Source of the DNA: Alphaproteobacteria bacterium | GTDB lineage: Bacteria; Pseudomonadota; Alphaproteobacteria; Rickettsiales; SXRF01 | DNA: 33,593 nucleotides | Direction of reading: 5' to 3' | NCBI GenBank assembly: GCA_025360345.1 | Contig: JANYCJ010000156.1 | Span: 1-33,593, forward strand | In this document: positions 10,680-19,532 of the stretch, piece by piece | How the letters are laid out: each line of letters opens with the position of its first letter | Numbering within the stretch: position 1 is the stretch's first letter | Notes under the pieces: generated by a model | What the model saw: only the letters and a program-made list of their open reading frames with translations | Told to the model about the DNA's origin: nothing | Database searches by the model: none | Made by a program: the position numbers and the translations under genes

Positions 10680-11341
10680 GCGGATATTTCGTCTTGTTCG
10701 TGGGTTGTGGCCGGGTGGCGAAGGGCGGATTTTGAACTATAAACCTCTTCATCCCGTGTGTTTTTAAGGATAACGGCGCCAGCACCTATCACATTATATT
10801 TGCCGAGATGGATATGGTCGCGGATGGTGGCGTTTACACCTAAAAATGTGCCCTCCCCAATAGTAACGCCGCCGGAAATAACTACATGAGACGTGATGAA
10901 GCAGTTATCCTCCACAATGACATGGTGGCCGATATGGTTGCCGCTCCATATGATGACGTTATTTCCGATCCGTGTATAAGGCTGGATGGTATTATGCTCC
11001 AGAATGAAGCTATTTTCGCCTATTGCTTCCGTCCAGATAATTGATTTAGAGCTGGCATAGCTGGCGAGCGTGAAGCCCAGCGACTTCATGCAGGCGCATT
11101 TATCCCTGCGATTGCGGTTTACCGCAGAAGAACCGATTGCGACAAACATGTCGTAAGAAGATGGCGGATATTTCGCCGCTATTTCAGAAAAAGGGATGAC
11201 GGGCAAGCCCAGCAGTTGTTGCGGTGCCATTGCCATGTCATCGGTAGTAAAGGCGGCAACTTCGCGGCTGGAATCACGCGTGAAGTAAAAATGCGCGACT
11301 TCCGCAAACTGCCCAACTCCGAAAATGATTATGGGTTTCAT
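10676..11341 (-). CDS. NeuD/PglD-like sugar O/N-acyltransferase (left-handed beta-helix)
   Basis: The track starts at a TTG (11359), but internal ATG at 11341 gives MKPIIIFGVGQFAEVAHFYFTRDS and overlaps the upstream stop as ATGA. Hexapeptide-repeat C-terminus (NNVIIWSGNHIGHHVIVEDNCFITSHVVISGGVTIGEGTFLGVNATIRDHIHLGKYNVIGAGAVI). Confidence 0.88.
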   Translation of the reverse strand: MKPIIIFGVGQFAEVAHFYFTRDSSREVAAFTTDDMAMAPQQLLGLPVIPFSEIAAKYPPSSYDMFVAIGSSAVNRNRRDKCACMKSLGFTLASYASSKSIIWTEAIGENSFILEHNTIQPYTRIGNNVIIWSGNHIGHHVIVEDNCFITSHVVISGGVTIGEGTFLGVNATIRDHIHLGKYNVIGAGAVILKNTRDEEVYSSKSALRHPATTHEQDEISA

Positions 11342-12726
11342 AATGCTGCCTGATTGCAAGGAAAATAATGCAGTATTTTCTGGTACATATCCCTCCAGAC
11401 GTCATAAAGCAACATTACCCCCTCTTCGGCGAACGGCCCAATGGTCATCATATTTCCTGGAGCGCGCCGTTTTACCTCGGTACGCATTTCACGAATTTTA
11501 CTTATATACTCCAAACTACAGAGGCCATGTAGATTATGTGTTGGAAAAGCTGCCTGGGATACCACCTCACAACCTACGGGCAGCAGATTCATTTGCACCA
11601 ACTCTTTTCGAGCACGCGCCATGGCATTATCGGCGCTGGCATCATCGGACCATAGCTCAATGCATAGCGGATAGCCTGTGCCATCGAATGCATCCGGGCA
11701 ATAGTTATAGTAATGCGTCAGGCGGAATGTGGCGTAGCCCTTATCCAGGCAATAAAAATGATAAAGACGCCCCATTTCCGGCTTTTGGCTAACGCGCAAA
11801 TAAACCAGCCAGCTGGGTTGAGGGGGTGGAGATGGGGAGGCCTCCGGGTTTAGTAATTTGAATGCCGAATGCACACCATTTGCGGCAATGACCAGCGAAG
11901 GCCCCTCCAGCTTTTCGCCATTTTCCAACTGAATCAAGGTAATGTTTTCTTTGCCAGAGGCTGTAAGGCGGGCATTGAATATAAAACGAACATGCTGGTC
12001 TAGAAGCTGACGATACATGGCATTTATGACGTGATTCATGCCGAAGCGCCTTGGATAAAGGCCATTTTGAGGTGGAATTCTTTTAATTGGCAGTGTTAGC
12101 TGGTTTGGCCAGGCGATGACTGAGCGGGCAGTCTCATCGTTTATCAGCGTGCGCATTTTATCTTCCGCATAAAGGATGACACGGTTCATGGTCGGCTGGT
12201 GCGTCGCTGAAATATCAAGCTCAGTAGCCGGAAGACAGTAGAGCTTTTCTAGCACCGCTATAAGATATCCCGCCACGGTTTTGCCATAGCGCTGGAGTAG
12301 GTATTCTGCTGCATTTATCGCGGGTTTCGCAGGTTGGCCCAAGTTGCGAAGGATGTCGTTTTTGCACTGCAAATACTCTGTTTCCGGCAGGCGGCGCAGG
12401 TCGAGATAGGGGGAGTATTCCTGTAACTGGCCCCGCCAGAAAATGCCTGCGATATCTTTTTCATTATCGGGGAATATGTGCCATTCTTTTTCTGGCAGTA
12501 TGGCACGTATAATACGATCCAGCTCGGCAATGCCCGTTTCATAAATGAACCGCATGGCAAAATCACAATGCCCGAAGCCTTCTGGCGCTACTTCCCGGTA
12601 ATTGCCACCTGGCTGACCGGACTGTTCAAGGATCACAATATCTACAGCGGGCTTTTTTGATTTAATAAGCAGGGCCGCCAGCATCCCGGACATTCCCGCG
12701 CCTATGATGATAACGGGATTTTTCAT
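11338..12726 (-). CDS. FAD/NAD(P)-binding oxidoreductase (amine-oxidase / UDP-galactopyranose-mutase-like fold)
   Basis: 462 aa; N-terminal Rossmann motif VIIIGAGMSGMLAALLIKS...ILEQSGQPGGNY; VIAANGVHSAF in the second half. Confidence 0.75.
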   Translation of the reverse strand: MKNPVIIIGAGMSGMLAALLIKSKKPAVDIVILEQSGQPGGNYREVAPEGFGHCDFAMRFIYETGIAELDRIIRAILPEKEWHIFPDNEKDIAGIFWRGQLQEYSPYLDLRRLPETEYLQCKNDILRNLGQPAKPAINAAEYLLQRYGKTVAGYLIAVLEKLYCLPATELDISATHQPTMNRVILYAEDKMRTLINDETARSVIAWPNQLTLPIKRIPPQNGLYPRRFGMNHVINAMYRQLLDQHVRFIFNARLTASGKENITLIQLENGEKLEGPSLVIAANGVHSAFKLLNPEASPSPPPQPSWLVYLRVSQKPEMGRLYHFYCLDKGYATFRLTHYYNYCPDAFDGTGYPLCIELWSDDASADNAMARARKELVQMNLLPVGCEVVSQAAFPTHNLHGLCSLEYISKIREMRTEVKRRAPGNMMTIGPFAEEGVMLLYDVWRDMYQKILHYFPCNQAAL

Positions 12727-12780
12727 GATACCGGGAGGGATAACCCGGGCGCGTTGGAAACAGCGACTTCTTTCCTTTTG

Positions 12781-13989
12781 TCAGCGCGCATAATAGTCCA
12801 ATATGGAAGAAACCACGTGTTCAGCCTGTGCAAGGCTCATATTGTAGAATAAGGGCAGGCGCACTAAGCGTTCGCTTTCAGAAGTTGTGAACTGATCTTT
12901 GCCATGAAAGCGGCCGTATTTTTTGCCCGCAGCTGAGGTGTGCAATGGCACGTAATGAAAATTGGCCTGAATGCCTTTGCTGCGCATCTGAGCCAGAAAA
13001 TCAGTGCGGCATTCAAGGTCTTTTACTTTTATGTAGAAAATATGCGCGTTGTGTCTGCAGTCCGAGGGAATGAATGGCAAGTCGATATGGTCATTTTCCT
13101 GCAATTTTCTTAAAGCTTTTGCATAAAAACTCCATATCTCGTGACGCTTATGGCCTATTTCTGAGGCTGCCAAAAGGTTGCCATAAAGGTAGGCGGCGTT
13201 TAGTTCATTCATCGCCCAGGATGAGCCGAGATCCACCCAGGTATATTTATCGGCATTGCCCTTTAAAAATTCGGTGCGGTTTGTCCCTTTGTGGCGCAAA
13301 ATTCCTGCACGCCGGGTGAGCGCTGCATCCTGGGTCAGGATGGCGCCCCCTTCCCCACCTGTGAAATTCTTGGTTTGATGAAAGCTAAACGTGCCTATTT
13401 CGCCGAGAGTGCCCAAAGGCCTGCCCCGCCACAGCGCCGTAAGCCCATGGGCAGCATCTTCAATAATAGGCAGGCGATGACGTGCGGCAATGCTGGCGAT
13501 ATGTTCCATTTCACAGGCCACGCCTGCATAATGCATAACCATAATCGCCTTGGTGCTGGGCGTGATCGCCTGGTCAATGAGTGTTTCGTCAATGTTCATG
13601 GTATCAGGCCTGATATCCACGAAAACGGGGATGCCGCCACGCAGGACAAACGCATTCGCCGCGGATACGAAAGTGTAAGAGGGCATAATGATTTCATCAC
13701 CGGGCTTTATGTCCAGCAATAACGCCGCCATCTCCAGCGCATGTGTACAGGAGGGGGTAAGATGAATGTTGTCCGAACCCAATGACTGGCACAGCCAGGA
13801 CAGGCATGAGCTGTTAAATTCGCCTTCGACGAGTTCTTTATTTTCTACCGCCTGCTGAACGAAAGCCCCCTCACGGCCAGTAAATGCCGGGCAGGAAAAC
13901 TGCACCGCATATTGCTCGCCGGAGTGCGGGAGTGTCATACTCTTGTGATTTTTATGCCCAATCGCAATAAATTCCTCCATGCGGCGCAT
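12781..13989 (-). CDS. DegT/DnrJ/EryC1/StrS-family PLP aminotransferase, WecE-type (TDP-4-keto-6-deoxyhexose transaminase-like)
   Basis: 402 aa; PGDEIIMPSYTFVSAANAFVLRGGIPVFVDI, PIIEDAAHGLTALWRGRPLGTLGEIGTFSFHQTKNFTGGEGGAI (catalytic Lys in FHQTKN), MNELNAAYLYGNL. Confidence 0.9.
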   Translation of the reverse strand: MRRMEEFIAIGHKNHKSMTLPHSGEQYAVQFSCPAFTGREGAFVQQAVENKELVEGEFNSSCLSWLCQSLGSDNIHLTPSCTHALEMAALLLDIKPGDEIIMPSYTFVSAANAFVLRGGIPVFVDIRPDTMNIDETLIDQAITPSTKAIMVMHYAGVACEMEHIASIAARHRLPIIEDAAHGLTALWRGRPLGTLGEIGTFSFHQTKNFTGGEGGAILTQDAALTRRAGILRHKGTNRTEFLKGNADKYTWVDLGSSWAMNELNAAYLYGNLLAASEIGHKRHEIWSFYAKALRKLQENDHIDLPFIPSDCRHNAHIFYIKVKDLECRTDFLAQMRSKGIQANFHYVPLHTSAAGKKYGRFHGKDQFTTSESERLVRLPLFYNMSLAQAEHVVSSILDYYAR

Positions 13990-14112
13990 TTATAACCTAT
14001 GCCATTAAATGTACTAGTTTTAGAGCGTGTAGGCCAGATAATCCGATAACTTATTGGAAAACATAAATCTAAAAAAAGCGCCGTTACGATTAGCCCATTG
14101 ATTGCGGTATTC

Positions 14113-14127
14113 TATTGATATTCAATA
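14113..14127. repeat. Short perfect inverted repeat TATTGA-TAT-TCAATA in the AT-rich divergent intergenic region
   Basis: Read directly: tattga tat tcaata between the aminotransferase start (13989) and the PhyH-like start (14265). Confidence 0.5.
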
Positions 14128-14264
14128 ATATTATAATTTTTTTTACCTGTCGTACCGTTTTAATCTTTTAGCCTTTTTATCCACGCTGGGTTATGCTGTC
14201 TACTGGACAGATGGTTGGCTCCAGTGCAGTAATTTGGGCCGGTTACCTTTACGTATGAATTTTT

Positions 14265-15086
14265 ATGCCTAAATATCACGTTACATATTCGATTGACGAT
14301 CACCGCTTCGGATATGTGGTCGATGGCATTCTTGCTGAGCCGGAGGACCGCTGCCTGCTGCTGGAAGACGATGACCTGACCCGTGACTGCGCATGGGCCG
14401 CGGAGGGCTACACGGTGGCCCGTCCGTGGGGAATGAATTTCCTGCAGCAGCTAAAAGGTTTGGTGGAAACACAAATCCTGGAGGCTACTGAGGCCATATG
14501 CCACAGGAAATTTGCAGGCGAACTTGAACAATACCATACCATGGTCAATGATGACGAGCATCTGGCGGTGCTTGAATGGCTGAAAAAAATTCCGCAGGCC
14601 GCAGACCGGTATTTCCCTCTGGCTAAGATTTATGAGGGTATCGGCAATGTAATGAAGATTCCAGTGACAAGCTATAACATGCCTGCGCAGTGTTATTCGT
14701 GCTCGCTGCGCATTGTTCGCCCCGGGCGGGATGATAATAACCCACTGCACCGCGATGTATGGCTGGACCGGCTGCGCAACGGTATTAATATCTACGTTCC
14801 TATCGCAGGAAGCAACGCCTTGTCTTCCCTTTCACTTATTCCGCGCAGCCATTACTGGAAAGAATATGAGATTCGCAGGACCGCGGGCGGCTCGGTTATC
14901 GCGGATGCGCAATATAGTGTGCCATGCGCCGTGGAAAGTGATTACGGTCTTCATATGATAAGGCCGGAGCTTAATGACAGCGATATCCTACTTTTTTCGC
15001 CTTACCTCATCCATGGCGGCGCGCGGAATACAAATGCGGATATCACCCGTATTTTACTGGAAATGCGTTTCTGGCGAAAACCTTAA
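14265..15086 (+). CDS. Phytanoyl-CoA dioxygenase (PhyH)-like Fe(II)/2-oxoglutarate oxygenase
   Basis: 273 aa; HxD motif NPLHRDVWLDRLRNGINIYVPI, distal His plus Arg in LLFSPYLIHGGARNTNADITRILLEMRF. Confidence 0.78.
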   Translation: MPKYHVTYSIDDHRFGYVVDGILAEPEDRCLLLEDDDLTRDCAWAAEGYTVARPWGMNFLQQLKGLVETQILEATEAICHRKFAGELEQYHTMVNDDEHLAVLEWLKKIPQAADRYFPLAKIYEGIGNVMKIPVTSYNMPAQCYSCSLRIVRPGRDDNNPLHRDVWLDRLRNGINIYVPIAGSNALSSLSLIPRSHYWKEYEIRRTAGGSVIADAQYSVPCAVESDYGLHMIRPELNDSDILLFSPYLIHGGARNTNADITRILLEMRFWRKP

Positions 15087-15103
15087 GCCGTATCAGAATT
15101 ACC

Positions 15104-16012
15104 TTAAGGCTTCCATACCGCAAGGCCAAAGCCAGTGAGCCCGAAGCGGTTACCATTATACAGCATGTAAAACTGTCCTTCATGATTAAACACTACCGGG
15201 TAGCATTGCATGTCGCTGTCCCAAGCTGTTTCGGCGCCGGTAAAATTCAATAACTCGTCATTTCTTTTCCAGTTTATACCATCTTGGGAAATGGCATATC
15301 CTAAACGATAGGTTTCTTTCCGGCCAATGCGAACAGAGTACCACATGTGATAGCCGTCTGATTTTACAACACAGGGGCGGACCACGCCCGATTCTCCGGA
15401 CCTTAACGGAATACAAATAATATTCTCCCTTTGCCAGTTTAGCCCATCGGAAGATTCGGCATATTTAATGACATGTTGCACGTCCAGCCCGTCTTTTTCC
15501 CAGCAAAGGGTTGAGCCATACCACATGCGCCAAAGGTTACCTTCGCGGACAATCCACGGGTATGACAGGCTGTAGGGATCTGTGTGGGCCCTGTCAAGAA
15601 GGGGGACTTCATCATATTTTTGAAATGCGCCGCCGGCCTGTGCGGTAGCCATACCGATAAAACAGCGAAACGGCACCGTGGCACCCAAGTTCCAGCCCTG
15701 ATAATAGAGCCGTTGTGTTCCGTTATATGGCACAAGCTGCGACATGGTTACGCCGCTATCGTCAAACAAACCGGCTGTACCGGGAACCAGTAGCGGTTCT
15801 TTGCCGATGCTGATTACACGTGGCGTGGGTAATAATTCCAGTTCCAGCGAGGTGATGCTACTTTGGTTTCCAGCGTTTCGCGTGCTGAAGAAAACCTGAT
15901 AGCGCGAGCCTTCAAGATGCACGGGAAAAGGGGTGGATGCATGGGTTTGCATCCATGGATAATTCTTGTCGGCGCAAAAAAGCAATCCTCGTTTTTCCCA
16001 TTTCACCATCAT
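15104..16012 (-). CDS. Beta-propeller glycosidase-like protein (GH43/GH32-like five-bladed fold)
   Basis: 302 aa; repeated blade motifs WIVREGNLWRMWYGS, YAESSDGLNWQRENI, DGYHMWYSVRI, YAISQDGINWKRND, HEGQFYMLYNGNRFG. Confidence 0.7.
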   Translation of the reverse strand: MMVKWEKRGLLFCADKNYPWMQTHASTPFPVHLEGSRYQVFFSTRNAGNQSSITSLELELLPTPRVISIGKEPLLVPGTAGLFDDSGVTMSQLVPYNGTQRLYYQGWNLGATVPFRCFIGMATAQAGGAFQKYDEVPLLDRAHTDPYSLSYPWIVREGNLWRMWYGSTLCWEKDGLDVQHVIKYAESSDGLNWQRENIICIPLRSGESGVVRPCVVKSDGYHMWYSVRIGRKETYRLGYAISQDGINWKRNDELLNFTGAETAWDSDMQCYPVVFNHEGQFYMLYNGNRFGLTGFGLAVWKP

Positions 16013-16014
16013 TT

Positions 16015-16674
16015 TTACAGGTCTTTCAGACGGTCACTTTTACATTTGCGGGCGGGAGTAGATTCAACGCTGTAGACTTCGCCATCCTGAGTATCATGCA
16101 GGATAATCGCGCCGGCACCGATAACGTTAGATTTGCCGATTGATACATGATCGCGAATCGTGGCGTTTATGCCAAGGAAACTGCCTTCACCAATGGTTAC
16201 GCCACCACCAACCACTACATTCGAGGTGATAAAACAGTGATCCTGAATTACAGAATGATGGCCAATATGATTTGAGTTTGAAAAGATAATGTTGCTGCCG
16301 ACTTTTACATAGGGATGGATATTGTTATAATCCATGATAAGGCAATTATCGCCCACCTGATCGGCGTGAACAGCCGCATCTTTGCTGATGTAGCTGGCAA
16401 GTTTATAGCCCTTTGCCTTTACTTCATTGTATTTTGTAATGCGCTTACGGTTTACATGTGACGAGCCAATGGCAATGAACATTTCGAATGATTCGGGAGG
16501 GAATTTTTTCAGGCACTCTTCATAGGCTACAACGGGCAAGCCCATGGACGTGTCATTTTTAATATACTGGCTATCGAGAATAAATGCTGAAATGTTTCTC
16601 TGCCCTTGTTTTGCAAAATAATAGTAAGAGAGTTCGGCAAGCTCTCCGGTACCGTAAATCAAAAGTGGGCTCAT
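16015..16674 (-). CDS. NeuD/PglD-like sugar acyltransferase (second paralogue)
   Basis: 219 aa; clearly paralogous to 10676-11341: shared FAELAYYYF-like N-terminus, FEMFIAIGSSHVNRKR, GHHSVIQDHCFITSNVVVGGGVTIGEGSFLGINATIRDHVSIGKSNVIGAGAII. Confidence 0.9.
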   Translation of the reverse strand: MSPLLIYGTGELAELSYYYFAKQGQRNISAFILDSQYIKNDTSMGLPVVAYEECLKKFPPESFEMFIAIGSSHVNRKRITKYNEVKAKGYKLASYISKDAAVHADQVGDNCLIMDYNNIHPYVKVGSNIIFSNSNHIGHHSVIQDHCFITSNVVVGGGVTIGEGSFLGINATIRDHVSIGKSNVIGAGAIILHDTQDGEVYSVESTPARKCKSDRLKDL

Positions 16675-16689
16675 AACTTTCCCCGGTTA

Positions 16690-17700
16690 TTATTTTGAAT
16701 GATCGGACAGATTTTTTGACAGGTATTGCCACATACGGAGCACCGGTGCAACACCCGGCACCTGTAATATCATTAGTCTACAGCTGGTATGGGCTGGCAC
16801 AAACGGCGAATGCAGAAATAAAATCGCCAACAAGGGTGGCTGTAGATAGAAAGGAATGCTCATAAGCAGCCATGTGCCTATATGAAAGGCGATGAGCATT
16901 ACGCCCCACAAGCGGTGCAGAGAGGGCCTGAACCATATTATGAGGGAAGATAACTCGATATAGGCCACCAACAGGTATAGCGGGGTGCCCAGGGAAGGAT
17001 TGGCTATCAGGTAGGGCGATAAGAAAGGGGATACATGGCCATTCGCCATGCGGCCTGCCACAAGGTATGGCAAGGCATTGGGCGAGAATATTCCAAGGCC
17101 ATTGTACTGGGCCAGCATTAGTATGCCGTAATATAGTTTCCAGAATCCGGTTAGAAAATAAAACAAAAGCATCAGGCCTTGGGCGAAGCTAAATATGTCC
17201 AGGTAATGCTGGCGCAGGCTGCGGGATTGCAGCATTGTGATATAGCTTGCCGAGGGTAAAAATACGAACACGAAGGCCGACCACAGCCACCAATGTTCTT
17301 TCTGGTTCAGCACACCGAAGGAATATTGCAAGGCTATTATTTCCAGCATGGAAATGAAAACCAGCCCGCGCGCGATGCGGCGATGAGGCCACAGCACCGC
17401 AAGTAGCGATGAAGCCATGTAAAAAAGCGCCAGCCCGTTAGCTACGGATGGGAGATTAGCGGAGTTACAGAAAAAAACGGGCCAGAGAGGATCTATAGCG
17501 GGTTGGGGCCTGTTGGGGATGCCGTATGCATCCATCAGCATATACATTGCCTGATAGGCAAAGAAAAGATTCACTATATAGAATGCATTCACCGCCCAGT
17601 ATGCGCGGGTTGCCATCGCCCTGTGGCGGGCTGGCGAATATGGAAGCCGCGCCCGGCTTGTGCCTGCCATATACCTGCGTATCGCGGACAGGGCGTTCAA
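16690..17700 (-). CDS. Polytopic membrane protein, HTTM-like
   Basis: 336 aa with many hydrophobic helices; FYFLTGFWKLYYG, AYIELSSLIIWF, FHIGTWLLMSIPFY resemble HTTM-type proteins. TTG start overlaps upstream TGA as TTGA; an internal ATG start is also possible. Confidence 0.6.
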   Translation of the reverse strand: MNALSAIRRYMAGTSRARLPYSPARHRAMATRAYWAVNAFYIVNLFFAYQAMYMLMDAYGIPNRPQPAIDPLWPVFFCNSANLPSVANGLALFYMASSLLAVLWPHRRIARGLVFISMLEIIALQYSFGVLNQKEHWWLWSAFVFVFLPSASYITMLQSRSLRQHYLDIFSFAQGLMLLFYFLTGFWKLYYGILMLAQYNGLGIFSPNALPYLVAGRMANGHVSPFLSPYLIANPSLGTPLYLLVAYIELSSLIIWFRPSLHRLWGVMLIAFHIGTWLLMSIPFYLQPPLLAILFLHSPFVPAHTSCRLMILQVPGVAPVLRMWQYLSKNLSDHSK

Positions 17701-18176
17701 GGGACTACTCCTTCGCCTTTATGAAAAGAGGCGATTTTATGGTAGATGACATTGTCGTGATTACCGACATAACGAAGGGGGTCATATTCCATGCGGACCA
17801 GGTCGTAGTCGACATTGGGATAATCCAGCAAATAATTTTCCACCAGCCTCCTTGCCTTTTCGATATCAGCTGCGGGCGCCCCGGTTTCCATAAGCGAGCC
17901 AAATATGGCCACGACCTTATGAGGATTGCGCAACCAGTCCTGATGATATTCCGGCTGGAGTTCCCCCAGTGAGAGTGGCTTTTGCAATGTGACGCCCGGC
18001 TGCAACGACGTAATAAGCACTTCGTAATCACTGCGGTAGGTGGCACTTTTGGAATAGAGATCCCAGTTGAAAAAGGGGAACGGTGCCTGCGAACGAAAAA
18101 AGGAGCAGCCGAAATAAGCCAGCAGGAATAATGCGCCGTATAACTTGATTTTTTCGTGCTGCCTATATGTCAACAT
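17697..18176 (-). CDS. Small membrane-anchored protein, partner of the HTTM-like protein; function unknown
   Basis: 159 aa; one N-terminal hydrophobic segment (YGALFLLAYFGCSFF) then a soluble part (FPFFNWDLYSK...). Stop overlaps next gene start by 4 nt. Confidence 0.65.
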   Translation of the reverse strand: MLTYRQHEKIKLYGALFLLAYFGCSFFRSQAPFPFFNWDLYSKSATYRSDYEVLITSLQPGVTLQKPLSLGELQPEYHQDWLRNPHKVVAIFGSLMETGAPAADIEKARRLVENYLLDYPNVDYDLVRMEYDPLRYVGNHDNVIYHKIASFHKGEGVVP

Positions 18177-18470
18177 CTTTACTCTGTTTTTCGTTGCATT
18201 GAGCGGCCGCAGCAGCGAGCCACCTGATTATACCCGGGGGGAAGCCGCAGGCAAATTCCTGAAATGCCGTATTTCCCGAGATGCCCTTTCTTTGCGGGAG
18301 TTGAAAGTTTCAGTATTTATCGGCAATTCTTAATATGGAGTGAATTTAGTACGGAGGTTTTGCGGTCGCTTCCTTGATCGTATCTAAGCCAAGCTACTTG
18401 AGAATATCATATTTTTATGAATTACACCGCTCCCATGGCCCGGGCCAAGACGTTAAAGAGCGCGTTAATT

Positions 18471-18499
18471 TTGATGTGAATAACGGCTATATATGTTAT
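18471..18499 (+). promoter_or_regulatory. Candidate sigma70-like promoter upstream of the tandem PhyH-like genes
   Basis: TTGATG (18471-18476), 17-nt spacer, TGTTAT (18494-18499), ~27 nt before ATG at 18527. Weak consensus; pattern reading only. Confidence 0.25.
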
Positions 18500-18526
18500 T
18501 ATTCAGACAAATAAGAGGAAACTACT

Positions 18527-19531
18527 ATGAGCACTTCGCCGCGGCAAACACTTGAAAAGATCATTTCTTATGATGGTAATGATGTGGCTGCAGACATCAC
18601 GAAAGACGGGGTGGCCGAATTGCCGGGCTTATTTGACCCCCATAAGGCCGTGGCGCTTTTAGAAGATATTAAGGCGATACGCATATTCGACCAGTCACTC
18701 TTCCTTTCCGAAGAGGAGTGGAAGGCGGGCAGCAGGAGCCATATCCACACCAATCCGGGGCCGGGCAACAACCTGCTGGACCGGGTGCAAAGCCAGTTAA
18801 GTTTCGTGGAAGATAATCCCCAGTTCAATGCCCTTCTTTCGGATTTGCTTGGGCCGGGACACAGGATTTACCTGAAAAAGCTGGTATGCCGCCTACCTAA
18901 AACGACCGTACCTGAGTGGGTGCATTCAATCATCGGCGACAAGCCGGGAAATACGCTTGGCAGCTTCATCAAGCCAGAGTACCGGGATATCAGCTATTAT
19001 TATGACGTGGATGTGCATCAGGATATCCTGGAATGGCCAAGGCAGCCAGAAGGGCAAAAAGAACACCGGCTCCTTTATCTTTATGTGCATTTGGGTTCTG
19101 TCACGGTGGATAATTCGCCTTTATGCTTTTTTAAAGGCACTCACCGGTTTGGCGCCACGCCTTATCAGCATGATATCACGCAGCTGAAGGCGGGGTCAGA
19201 CCTGTGGCTTTACCGCGACCCGACCACGGGAAGAACCATGGAAACCACTCTTTTCCCGCTAGTGGGCGAGAGCGGTCATGCGGCGATCTGGCATTCATGC
19301 ACCCTGCATGGCTCGCACCCGGCGCGCAAAAATGTGCCGCGACTTGCCCTGCGTTACGTACTGGCCCGAGATCCCAGCGCCACTACCTGCCTGCTTGACG
19401 ATATCAACGCCAAGGTTGAAGGCTTGCCATATCACGAAACCAATTTTAATCCCGGCACAACCGCGAACCCGGATGGAACATTACGCTTGCAGCATAATGA
19501 TTTTACCCGTTCAGGGCGCGAAGGTAGCTGA
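18527..19531 (+). CDS. PhyH-like Fe(II)/2OG dioxygenase, tandem copy 1
   Basis: 334 aa; YRDISYYYDVDVHQDI (HxD), WHSCTLHGSHP (distal His), RLALRYVLA (Arg). Shine-Dalgarno-like aagagg upstream. Confidence 0.75.
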   Translation: MSTSPRQTLEKIISYDGNDVAADITKDGVAELPGLFDPHKAVALLEDIKAIRIFDQSLFLSEEEWKAGSRSHIHTNPGPGNNLLDRVQSQLSFVEDNPQFNALLSDLLGPGHRIYLKKLVCRLPKTTVPEWVHSIIGDKPGNTLGSFIKPEYRDISYYYDVDVHQDILEWPRQPEGQKEHRLLYLYVHLGSVTVDNSPLCFFKGTHRFGATPYQHDITQLKAGSDLWLYRDPTTGRTMETTLFPLVGESGHAAIWHSCTLHGSHPARKNVPRLALRYVLARDPSATTCLLDDINAKVEGLPYHETNFNPGTTANPDGTLRLQHNDFTRSGREGS

Positions 19532-19532
19532 T

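Noticed and set aside
14255-14272. 5-codon ORF ATG AAT TTT TAT GCC TAA overlapping the start of the 14265 dioxygenase
   Set aside because: Could be a leader peptide, but this is too short to distinguish from chance; no supporting structure seen.
18436-18447. 12-bp perfect palindrome TGGCCCGGGCCA in the 18.2-18.5 kb intergenic region
   Set aside because: Perfect 12-bp palindromes are expected several times by chance in a window this size; no second copy noticed nearby.
19278-19532. N-terminal 85-aa extension of the 414-aa ORF
   Set aside because: It is the upstream dioxygenase read out of frame; ATG at 19533 directly after the previous stop aligns with the paralogue.
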